From assembly GCA_001599595.1 (NCBI GenBank), contig BCHH01000001.1, positions 1,577,935 to 1,641,934 of the forward strand: a DNA stretch of 64,000 bases. Direction: 5' to 3'. Shown here in pieces: positions 55,146 to 64,000 of this stretch; within the stretch, counting starts at the first letter, position 1; the number at the start of each line of letters is the position of its first letter. The notes under the pieces were generated by a model. The model was given only the letters and a program-made list of their open reading frames with translations, was not told where the DNA came from and did not search any database. The translations under genes and the position numbers were made by a program. Origin of the DNA: Beverwykella pulmonaria. Its lineage: Eukaryota; Ascomycota; Dothideomycetes; Pleosporales; Melanommataceae.

Positions 55146-56396
55146 ATGGCTTCCACCGATCGTATGGACCAGCCCGCCGAGGTCGCAAACAAAGTCCTGC
55201 GCAGAGCCCAGGTCTCCAAGGTCAGACCAGACCTCCCTACAGGCCCCCTTCAGCATGGCATGCTAATTATGTCTCTGCAGATGACCCGGACATTGCAGAA
55301 CCGCCTGGCTTTAGCCAACGTCAAAATCAAGCACGGCTGGGAGAGCCTCAGTCTCGACACCCTCGAGCCGAGAGTCGACGTCGAGCTCAAGCGAAAGCGC
55401 CCTGGCTCCAGCAATGAGACGGCCTCGGAAGCTTCCAGTGTCTCTGAGCGCTTCTATCCCCACAGCCATCTCGATTCCTCTCCGCTTGCTGCCCCGATAT
55501 TCTCAGAAGACATCCAGCGCTCGGGAAGCCGGTCTGGTAGCAGCCACAGCCAGGGAAAGCGGCCGCGATATGGCCAATCCCTCCACCACCAGTATCCGGG
55601 TTCCAGCAACCATGCCCGTGTAAAAGTGAGGAATTCAGGCACCGCATCGGCGTCATGGAAGAACACATATCGATTGCCTGAGTCGTCGCCCATATACCAT
55701 CGCAGACACGCACGCTTCGGAAACACCACCCACGCCCCGACCCTGTCCTTCGTCTCCGAGACCTCGACGGTGCCTGACGACCCCAGGTCGCCCATCCTGT
55801 CCGAGGATGACGATGAAGATTTACCCATCACTTCGTTCCAGCTCAACAGCTCCCGAATGCGTTCGTCACCTCCCCGAGCACCCCGAACTCCTCCTCCCGC
55901 CGTTGCCCGTTCAGCCCGTCTCCGCCAGCGTGGTTTTACCGCGGCTGGTGCAGCTCGTGATGGACACACTGGAGAAGAGGATGCTAACTTGCTCATGTAT
56001 TTAGCTACCTCTCCATCTCCAGCCCGCCCTGGATCGTCCAAGCCTCGCATGTTGGCCCCGTCAACGCCTCCTCCCAAGTCGACGCCTCTTCCCTCCTCCA
56101 TGATGTCTACCCCTGGAGGGGGGGGAGCGCCATTCCAAGGCTTTGGCCTCAGCACCCCGTCTGCCAACCTCAACTTTGCCGAGTTTCTGAACATGTCTCC
56201 CAGCCCTGCCCAAGTCAATGGATCTTGGAACCGCACACCGGCAGCGGCAAAGACACCCGCGGCGGCTCGCGAGGCCCGGCGTCGGCTCAATTTCGACACC
56301 CTGCTTCCCCCCACAAATGACAGTCCGCGCATGGGCACACGAATCGGCAAGATCGAAGGCCTTGGTATGGACCTCGGCGGTGAACTCGTTTCATGA
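55146..56396 (+). CDS. WHI5: Whi5/Nrm1-family G1/S transcription repressor
   Basis: Cell-cycle regulator of the Whi5/Nrm1 family, which binds SBF/MBF and represses G1/S genes until phosphorylated by CDK. Exons 55146-55220 and 55281-56396 give 396 residues; the 60-nt segment between carries a GTCAGA donor, GCTAAT branch site and CAG acceptor, and is stop-free in frame (retained: 416). The Whi5 box follows the junction: TLQNRLALANVKIKHGW. The C-terminal half has many S/T-P sites (possible CDK targets) and two conserved short motifs, LLMYLATSPSPARP and NFAEFLNMSPSP. The latter resembles the SBF/MBF-binding motif region. Otherwise disordered. Which of Whi5 or Nrm1 it represents is not resolved. 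Confidence 0.82.
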   Translation: MASTDRMDQPAEVANKVLRRAQVSKVRPDLPTGPLQHGMLIMSLQMTRTLQNRLALANVKIKHGWESLSLDTLEPRVDVELKRKRPGSSNETASEASSVSERFYPHSHLDSSPLAAPIFSEDIQRSGSRSGSSHSQGKRPRYGQSLHHQYPGSSNHARVKVRNSGTASASWKNTYRLPESSPIYHRRHARFGNTTHAPTLSFVSETSTVPDDPRSPILSEDDDEDLPITSFQLNSSRMRSSPPRAPRTPPPAVARSARLRQRGFTAAGAARDGHTGEEDANLLMYLATSPSPARPGSSKPRMLAPSTPPPKSTPLPSSMMSTPGGGGAPFQGFGLSTPSANLNFAEFLNMSPSPAQVNGSWNRTPAAAKTPAAAREARRRLNFDTLLPPTNDSPRMGTRIGKIEGLGMDLGGELVS

Positions 56397-58677
56397 CCAT
56401 TAACCTCTTCGACAACGTTTCGAAGTCCATATACGACAATCCTCTCCAAATATCGAGAGAGGAACGACTAATGACCGGGACGACACTTGATATACTCCCC
56501 ACAAAAGTGTTGGGTCTACACATGGCGGCTTACTATTCACAGCTGCCATTCTTCTTACTGTCCTTATCAAAAAGCATGGCGTTTTTATTTTGGGGGGGCC
56601 ATCCACGTTAGCGTGCGACGAGATGTTAGAGCATTCCCAGTCGGCCTTCGTGTTCAATACATAAGTCACTTTTTTTTTTGTCCATCTCGATAATGGGGTT
56701 GTTTACACGCTGGTCGATATAGGCGACATAGCCAGCCTATTTCCTTTCTGGTTGAAAAGATACCACGGACGACTCTTTTGGATCCCTTCTACCCCTTCAC
56801 GTCCATCCTCGGTGAGCTAGTTAAGCAGCAAGCACATTGTGCCACCCTTCCTTCGAGCATACCACCGTTCTATGCGTCTTTGTGTCTCTACTTCACCCAT
56901 ATGTATTACCTATGGAGATAAAATCTCACTTTTCATTTTTGGGCTCTGTTAGCATGGCACGGGAGGGATATCCGGAGGAACAGTGTAGTATAGGATAGCT
57001 AGATACACAAGAGCGCTTATCGGTGCTGCGGCTGGACAGCGGCCAGGCACACGCGATTGCGAATCAATGCAAAATACATACCGAATACGAAATCGAGAGA
57101 GATGACTGCATTGTTTGTGAGCAAACTGGCGTGAGAACAGGATTATGCGGCCTTGGATTCTGGATGGCTGTGGGCGCCACGGCTTTTGTATGGATCGCCA
57201 ATGCAGATGCATCTGCACCCACCATGACGCTAAGATTCCCAAGGCGCGAACGGGATCCTCAAAGCCGGCTTAAATACGCCGTACAGCGCCTTTCTCATGA
57301 TCAGATGATGTGGTGAAGCCGTGTCGACGTGATCTCTCACGTCTAAATTATCTCATCCAACACCGCGACGGTCCGTCCCACCGTAGCTGCTGTACGTGCC
57401 TCACTTTTGCATCGCCTCATCACCTCGCCTCTCGCCTTGCCCGACCGACATCCAGCCAGCCCTACAACAGCGATAGCGAGATATGACTCCCCGGTGCAGC
57501 TGGACACTCTATGCCTAACGAATGAAAAGCGAGAAGAGCGACAGGACGCGCATAATGGAAGCGTGAGGAATAGGAATGGCGGCCGGTGCCGAGACGCTGG
57601 CTGGCGCGAACTTGACACGAAATTTGAGGGGAGCGGGTATGATTGGTCGAAGGGAATAGAGCGGGTATGGACGGGGAAGTGTATGGTAAGTTTGTGGCCC
57701 TAATTAATAATATATTAGGTGAGCTGTATTGGGGATGAATGCGGGTTAGCGGGAGTCGATGACGAGGCGAATGACGAAAGAGGGAGGCAGGGGAAAAATG
57801 TTTGTCTGGTTGGTTAATTAGTTGGATTGACGATCGGTGCAGGGGCGCTAGGATTGGAATTGGAAGAAATGGAAAAGTTGGACGGGGCAGGTTTTTGAAG
57901 TTCTTGGCTTTCTTTGGTCAACATTATACCCCTTGGGGAAGGAGCTGCTTCATTTCCAGATGTCGAGGCATTTGTGGTTGTCAGATGGATCAGCGACTAA
58001 AGCGATACCGCAATGAAAGCGGTGTCACTTCGCTTGGCAAACTTGCTTCTGACAGGATGATGTGTAACGAAGCGGATGTGGACAACCCACGAGCGTACGA
58101 ATGCCCCCAAGATAACGGAGATTGCGCGGCTGTTTCAATTCATAGGCTCAAGGGCCAAGCTTCGGTGCATAAATATCGAAATTTGTACTTGGGACTTTTG
58201 GGTTTTGGGCGACTGTTGACATGTGGCGTAGATGGAATAAACAGATATAACTGGGATGTGCCATAAGCACACACGTCACCGAAGCACGAGTCAATGTTGA
58301 ATAAGTATATAGATCATGTAGTGCTATGTAGTGTTATATACTAGGTTCACTTGATGAATGCATAGACGATGCGTGCAGAGAGTCGAGACGAGAGAACTAA
58401 TATCGTCATGTCCTGCCGCCGTCAGACATTTCCATGTCGAGATCCACCAGAGCCATGCATGCCTCCGTAACCTGAGATCGATTCATAAAATCCTTACTAT
58501 CCTGCCCACAGGTTGAAGGATAAAGTAACGCCAATGCCCCCAACGCCGCTGCTTTAATTCACATCCGTACATGCCACATGAAGATATCCACGGAGGACTG
58601 ACTGATATTGGCCGTCCTGACGTTGATCGGAGAAATCGAATTGGAGGAAAGAAGAGAAAGGCGTGTCGCACGGAATC
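56397..58677. other. Convergent spacer WHI5/MARVEL-like
   Basis: 2.3 kb, the longest gene-poor stretch. It has a G7 run (56593), a T11 run near 56670 and AT-rich patches. Open frames such as 57802-58266 lack an ATG at the reported start and resemble nothing known. I see no RNA gene. Confidence 0.5.
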
Positions 58678-59360
58678 CTAGTCGTACTGATTTGCATTGA
58701 CTTGGCTCGCTATAATCATCATCCATATGAGAAATACAGTCCCAATGATCCAGAAAGCGAAGGCCGCTTGCCAGCATTGACCTAACTCATACATTAGCTC
58801 ATGCTCCAATTGAATTTGAACTCTGAACTCAAACCTACAGATATTCTGCTGCTGTAGCCACGCCAGCGTGCTCCCCGTCGGACCATGCTGCCGCATATTG
58901 TAGACATATTTATTGCACTGGTTATTGATATTCCACCCAGAGAAGAGCTGTATGCCTGTCCCAACCGCGCCTGCCAAATACAGGACGAGAAGCATGAAGG
59001 AGAAGAGGATCACGATGCCAGGGAGAAGTCGCCGTTGCGCGATTAGGACAAGCTCGATGAGGATGACTATGATGGTAAGAGCGCCGACGGTAACGCCATA
59101 AGGGAGGATCCTGTGATACTTCTGTCAGTCTCTGTTCTAACCATTTCCCTCCTACTTCGAGCGCCATTAGGAGTGAGAGGGCTGGCCTACCAAGGGGAAG
59201 GCAATCCCATCTGGCTCTGAATCCCCATAAACTCCGCAAACACGCCTAATATCGTGCCCGCTGTCACCATCATGATGATGTTCCATATGTTCAATTGTGC
59301 ATCCGGCCAGTAGTATTTCTGTCGCACCACCACGGCGGAGCTCACGACTGTTCGCGCCAT
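58678..59360 (-). CDS. Four-TM MARVEL-like membrane protein
   Basis: Small integral membrane protein of unknown function. Exons 59360-59191, 59110-58839 and 58781-58678 join in frame to 181 residues. Four hydrophobic segments are visible: NIIMMVTAGTILGVFAEFMG (about 26-45), VGALTIIVILIELVLIAQ (65-82), IVILFSFMLLVLYLAGAVGT (89-108) and AFAFWIIGTVFLIWMMIIAS (154-174). An extracytosolic loop between TM3 and TM4 carries cysteines (NNQCNKYVYNM, QQQNICQCWQ). Topology and cysteine loop fit the fungal MARVEL/SUR7-like class, but I cannot name the orthologue. Each junction closes in frame. Confidence 0.72.
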
Positions 59361-60205
59361 TTTGGAGTCTGGGGTATCGAGGTGACCGCAGGAGGGAACG
59401 GAAGCTCTCGGATTGCGCGCTTAAGCTCGGGCGATTGATAGAGTGCCAGAGCGCATTCGATTACGCTGTCGTTGATGTGAATCCTTCGTTTTCTGCCAAG
59501 GTAAGGCGGTCGTCGCGGGTTGTCGTTGGAGTCGCTGGGTCGCAAAGGTGCGTGTGGAGAGCTCAGCCCTGCGCACAATTGCAGTGGTATATTTAGTTCT
59601 TGGGCTCTCGGCAAGCTGTATTCTGGGCGATTCGGCACTCAGTGCGACGTTGTTATGACGGAAGCGCAAGCGAATGATGCGGTGTCGCAGGGGGGTATTT
59701 CAGGGCCTCGGAGGTCGTTGAAGGGGAATTCGACTGCGGCGGAAAAATAGGCGAGGGAGAAGATAAAGTTTGAAGAGAATGAAGCTGAGGGTGCGACCTG
59801 TAGAGGGCTGTGGGTATCGTGGCGTGATGAGTTGGTGTTGTTGTTGTTAGGCCGGAGCGCCGCAATCACGATGGCAGGGAAGAGGCTGGGATAGACAGAA
59901 ATGGGTTCGCTCCCGTTAATAATGCAGACGGAGCAAGGGACCGTACTTCAGTTACATACGCCCTTGATTTCGAAGGAATAAATGCCGACAGGATTTTTTG
60001 TAGACCTAGAAGATTTTGTCTTTTGAAGCTCGCGCTACATCATTTGCGATATTAGAATTAGGCTTTAGGTAGTAGTGTCTATAGAGTAGTCTCTATCGAG
60101 AAAAGAGAGGACCTTGACATTATAGACGGCTCTAATGAGCACCACAAGGAACGCCACCCATGCTTTGCTACGTGAAGGAAATAAACAGATGCTAATGGCG
60201 TACAA
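59361..60205. other. Spacer MARVEL-like/LCB1
   Basis: 845 bp with the promoter of the MARVEL-like gene and the 3' flank of LCB1. No element recognised. Confidence 0.45.
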
Positions 60206-61936
60206 CTACTTCCTCCGTGAGACGATCTTGGTAATGGCATGTCTTATCACAATGCCAGCTTTTTCTGTCTCTTTCTTCGTCAGGCCGCTCGTGACGCAGA
60301 CTTTAAGAGCAGGCGTAGGCTGCCAGCCTTGATCTCGGGGGTGCACACCAAGACCTGTAGGCATGCTCTTCAGTCTTGTAATCAGAACGCCATTGGCAAG
60401 GCACTTCTCCACGTTAGCTCAGGTACCGCGTTGGAATGTAGTCAACTTACCTCATCAACAACATCTTGTAACAATTGGTGTTGCTCCTGGAGGCTCAGGT
60501 TTTTGGCAGCAACAACTTCCGGCTTTAAGACCAGTAGCATGATCGGATTATCCGCTACGCTCGTGCATTTGACCCAATCGCTTCGAGGATCAAGTTGCGC
60601 TCGCATTGACTTAATGTTCTCCCGTAATGCCGCAATGATCTCTGGCTGTTCTTGCAACATGGCGATTGTCTCGCTCGCCGTAGTGGACAGCAGGGCGGGG
60701 AGCGCGGCGGAATAAGTGTACGAAGCCGAAGAGATACGTTGGTGCTCCACAACCTCCTCATTTCCAGCGCAAAAGCCTCCCGCAGCACAGAGCGGCCCAG
60801 AAAGACTACCGATAATCATATCAACCTGTGTGCCGTCAACGTTCTGTGCCTCCGTGATGCCGCGGCCAGTTCTGCCGAGCACGCCGTAAGACCATGTCTC
60901 GTCGAGGATGAGTCGGAATTTGTAGCGCAGCTTGAGCTCGACCTGCGCTTGTTAGCAACCAAGATCGGGAACGTAAGAATATGGGACACCTACAAGTTTG
61001 GGCAAATCCACGACATCGCCGATATTTTCGAACATGCCCTCAGTGATGATGAAGCGCCTCGTCAAAGGCTTCTTGGCTTGCTCTTTTATAACCTTCTGAA
61101 GCACGCGCTCCAGGTCCTCCATATCATTATGTTCATACCATCGTACCGTGCTTCGTGATATCTGGATGCCTTTCCGAACCGAGAAATTCACGGCTTTGTC
61201 GGCCACAATGATGTCTCCACGCTTGGAAAAGGAAGGGATAACGCTGGAAATGGTCGAGAAAGATTGCGCATAGATGATACAGGCTGGCGTTCCAAGTGCG
61301 GCTGCAACGTCGGCCTCGGTCTTGATGTGCACATCCTGTGTTCCGTAGAAGCCAGGCGGCCCGCAAGGCCCCACCCCATAGGTGCGCAACGTCTGGATAG
61401 CCTTTTCCTTCAAGGTTTCGTTCGCGACGAAGTTATAGAAGTTGTAGGACGCCAAGTTCGTGACAGTGCGGCCATTCGAAAGCTTCGACTTTGGTCCGGT
61501 GGGTCTGCAGACCAGTCAGTACCAGCGCGTGAGTGCAGGGACAGGCTTCCTACCCAACAATGACGGGTCGCTTTTCATTTTCCAGCTCTTCGAAGGGTGT
61601 CTGCGCCGCGACCAAGGGTTCGGGCGTCCAGTCGTCCACGAGCTCGTCAATCTCCTATTCACCCCCTTAGCAATTATCAGACGGAGAGCCGGGGAAAACC
61701 AAGCACCATACCTCCTCTGACAGGGCGACCTTCTTTTGCGTCGAGTAAGTTGGAGCCAGCAAGTACCGCACTGCAAACAAGAACAAAAACAGTTCAATCG
61801 CAGAGCGGACGGGGTCGTCCTGGTAGCTTGACTTGATATATCTGAGGATGATGGCAGAGCCCGGCATCTTATGAAAGTGAGCGTTGGCGTCATTGAAAAG
61901 TCGCACTACCGTGCCTTGCGCTGCGTTGAAATCCAT
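60206..61936 (-). CDS. LCB1: Serine palmitoyltransferase subunit 1
   Basis: Lcb1 subunit of the ER enzyme that condenses serine and palmitoyl-CoA, the first step of sphingolipid synthesis. Exons 61936-61712, 61654-61554, 61504-60994, 60942-60451 and 60403-60206 join in frame to 508 residues. One N-terminal membrane segment (IELFLFLFAVRYLL). The alpha-oxoamine-synthase fold shows YGVGPCGPPGFYGTQDVH, including the conserved Cys mutated in human SPTLC1 neuropathy, and LDETWSYGVLGRTGRG. The PLP lysine is absent (SLSGPLCAAGGFCAG), as expected for Lcb1 rather than Lcb2. The last junction uses AAG as acceptor to give VVDE-CLANGVLITR. Confidence 0.95.
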
Positions 61937-62471
61937 CTTGGGTCGTAGGTGGGCGAGTGTGGGCGAGGAAAGAGGACTGCAGTTGGGCAAATCGTTTTCG
62001 GACGGAGGTGCTGCGGAGGTGGGCGGGAACTTCAACAATTACGCGTTGAGCACGGACCCCCTTAATTTCACGCCTCTCACCTGAGCACGCGCATTCCTAC
62101 TCTCCCGCTCCCAACTGCAAGTAGGCAACATCAGCTCGTTCATCTATGCAGCGATTTGATCTGAATTAAGACAGTTATATTTGGTAATGCGCTTTCACAA
62201 TCTAACATATTGCTAATCCTAATTCTCACCCGCCAAATCAGAGTATATGTGCAGCCCGCTCTGTAGGTGGAAAAGACAGATAAAAGGAAACCCGAAGTGC
62301 ATCTATCCCCACCCAACACCAAAAGAAACAAAAGGGATGCAAAAGCCAACAGCCGGAATATTATAGTCATTATGGGACTCCAGTCACCACGCTCATGGTC
62401 CCACCGTGTTGTACAATGCACACGGAGGATGAAATCATTTCCTGCTCTAAGTCCTCCTCTCAATCATTATT
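61937..62471. other. Spacer LCB1/FKS1
   Basis: 535 bp between tandem minus-strand genes: LCB1 promoter and FKS1 3' flank. Nothing else recognised. Confidence 0.45.
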
Positions 62472-64000
62472 TTAAAATGCCATGAAACGAGCCAGACGAG
62501 CCCCGTTGCCTGTTGCAGTTGCAGCAGCGTCCCCACCGGGACCAGCGGGGCAAACACCGTTCACACATTTTCCAGTCGTCGTCGTCGTCGTGTCGTTGTT
62601 GCTCAGGCCAGTCGGTTGTAACAGATCCATGGGAAGCTTCACGTTGAATTTGAGGTACTTTCCAGCGACGACGGGACCGGCAATGAGAGCAACGAAGACG
62701 ATAAGAATGATGAAGTACAGAATGGCATAGCGGATGACTCTGCGCTTTCGTAGCTTGGTCTGCTTGAGGGAGTAGATGGGAGGGCGAATTTGACGGCTGC
62801 ACAGGGTTAGCGTGATAATCAAGCAAAGGAGAGATATCGAACATACCTGGGACGAAGCCAGAAGAGCATCATGGAGTGGAACTTGTCGGCATATGGTAGG
62901 ATGATTACAGGGAGCATGACGAAGAGGATGAAGTGACCAAGAAGGAAATCGGCAGCGAACATGCCAAGCTCCGTGATCTTGCAAAGGAACTCACGACCAG
63001 GCTGAGTGATGGTATGCCAGCCCATGGTATACCACTTTCCGGTCCACCAAGCAATGTTGGAGGTGTCGGCTTTGAATTCTCGGGTGAGGACAAGAGAAAT
63101 GATGAGCTTGAAGAAGAATCGCTGGATAGCGACAACGGCAATCATGCCAGAAAGCGCCTTGACGAAGCTGAATCCTTCCAAAAAGAACATAACCTCGAAG
63201 AACGCGAGGAGCATGATGACTGCGATGGCGTGCGCAATCGCGGCCAAGACAGCACCGAACTTCTTGCAGCACATGCTGAGGAGGGGGCCCATACAGCAAG
63301 CCATGGCGAAAAATCCAGCGAGAACACCGGCGTTGACAGCGATGGGACCGAAAGCAACGAGGCCGACACGAATCAAGGAGCCAGTTGGTTTGGCACTAGA
63401 CTGATCCACGCCAGTTGCGTTCCGGACACCAGTTTGAGCGTTGATGAAGAGATAGGGGATAAGGGTGATGGCAACCAAGAAGAGAGGACCAACGATTTCA
63501 CTGAGGAAAATATTGCCGAGGCTGGCACGTGGGATGTCGCCTGACAGCTTGGATGATGGATCTCCCAGAGCCTTGCGCTTGTAACCAGTAAGTCGGGTTC
63601 GGGAGAGGCGGCAGTAACCAATCCAGGAGGCACTGTGAGATCGGGTATTTCCTCGTGAGAGCCATCGCAGATATTCTCGGTAGTCGATGAAGAAGTCATC
63701 CCATGAGAATTGATGCGGGTTGAAAAGGAAAGGACAGACACAGAGAGCCAGTAGGGACAACCAGAAATATACGAGCCACGGGCCCCAGACAGTCATGGTA
63801 GCAAAGAGCAGCATCATCAAGGACCGGGCGCCGATATAGATGGAAGGGCCGGCAAATCGAGAGTAGAGAATGCCGAAAGGAATGCGGGCTGTAGCGAAAC
63901 CACGTCCAGTACCAATATACCGAGCACCGCCAAATGTCAAGTCCGTGTGCAGGGAGTTGGAGTAAATTTGGCAGACGAAAACCTCGAAGAATGGAGACGC
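62472..64000 (-). CDS. FKS1: 1,3-beta-glucan synthase catalytic subunit, C-terminal part
   Basis: Plasma-membrane GT48 enzyme that makes cell-wall beta-1,3-glucan from UDP-glucose; target of echinocandins. Only the last 492 codons are in the window: 64000-62847, then 62796-62472 after a small intron. The visible sequence starts in the late catalytic region (SPFFEVFVCQIYSN, then FGGARYIGTGRGFATARIPF) and continues with the C-terminal block of membrane segments (LMMLLFATMTVWGPWLVYFW; PLFLVAITLIPYLFINAQ; VGLVAFGPIAVNAGVLAGFF). The echinocandin hot spots, which lie further upstream, are not all visible. The final tail has a Thr run from a trinucleotide repeat (near 62580) and ends LARFMAF. Confidence 0.96.

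Noticed and set aside
55975..56006. Intron acceptor inside WHI5 (GCTAAC followed by TTTAG)
   Set aside because: No suitable donor upstream, and the translated sequence here (LLMYLATSPSPARP) is a conserved family motif.
57802..58266. 154-codon plus-strand frame between WHI5 and the MARVEL-like gene
   Set aside because: Its reported start is a TTG, there is no intron signal or recognised motif, and composition is like the surrounding spacer.

Overview
The window is 64 kb of nuclear DNA from a filamentous ascomycete (Pezizomycotina). I infer this from the many short introns (43 to about 220 nt, GT(A/C)NGT donors, CTAA(C/T) branch sites close to CAG/TAG acceptors), the FKS-type glucan synthase, Whi5-type repressor, Slm5, Coa6 and Mic26 homologues, and a dispersed single 5S rRNA gene with an upstream TATA box. 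The class (possibly Dothideomycetes) is not settled by anything I can see. I see no transposon, CRISPR, plasmid or viral element. The genes are mostly conserved and densely packed, in mixed orientations.

Layout, left to right: divergent histone pair H2A(-, cut by the left edge)/H2B(+); ATG4(-) divergent from SQS1(+); an 1.9-kb convergent gap holding a 48-bp repeat array of transcription-factor-like sites and a candidate small spliced gene; SAP1-type AAA ATPase(-); mitoferrin MRS3/4(-); mitochondrial asparaginyl-tRNA synthetase SLM5(-); a poly(ADP-ribose) glycohydrolase-like protein(+); COA6(-)/SYS1(+) divergent; a small hypothetical ORF(-); TFIIIC subunit TFC4(+); OCT1 peptidase(-)/MIC26(+) divergent; MED14(-)/ATG22(+) divergent; a cytochrome P450(+); a 5S rRNA gene(-); DNA ligase I(-); cytoplasmic threonyl-tRNA synthetase(-)/GAR1(+) divergent; phosphatidylserine synthase CHO1(+); a YIL108W-type zinc metalloprotease(-)/WHI5-like(+) divergent; a four-TM MARVEL-like protein(-); serine palmitoyltransferase LCB1(-); and the 3' end of glucan synthase FKS1(-), cut by the right edge.

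Functionally: chromatin and S phase (H2A, H2B, ligase I, Whi5), autophagy (Atg4, Atg22), mitochondrion (mitoferrin, Slm5, Coa6, Oct1, Mic26 within 20 kb), RNA and translation (Sqs1, Tfc4, Gar1, Thr-RS, 5S), and membrane/wall synthesis (Cho1, Lcb1, Fks1). All exon boundaries were derived by hand from splice signals and frame continuity. Most spliced reading frames close exactly in frame and restore known family sequences across the junctions.

The most interesting unexplained element is at 7911-8730: three 48-bp tandem copies, each with a TGACTCA and a TCACGTGA-type site, followed by an AT-rich promoter-like stretch, a strong intron signature and a 91-codon ORF, all between the 3' ends of two convergent genes.
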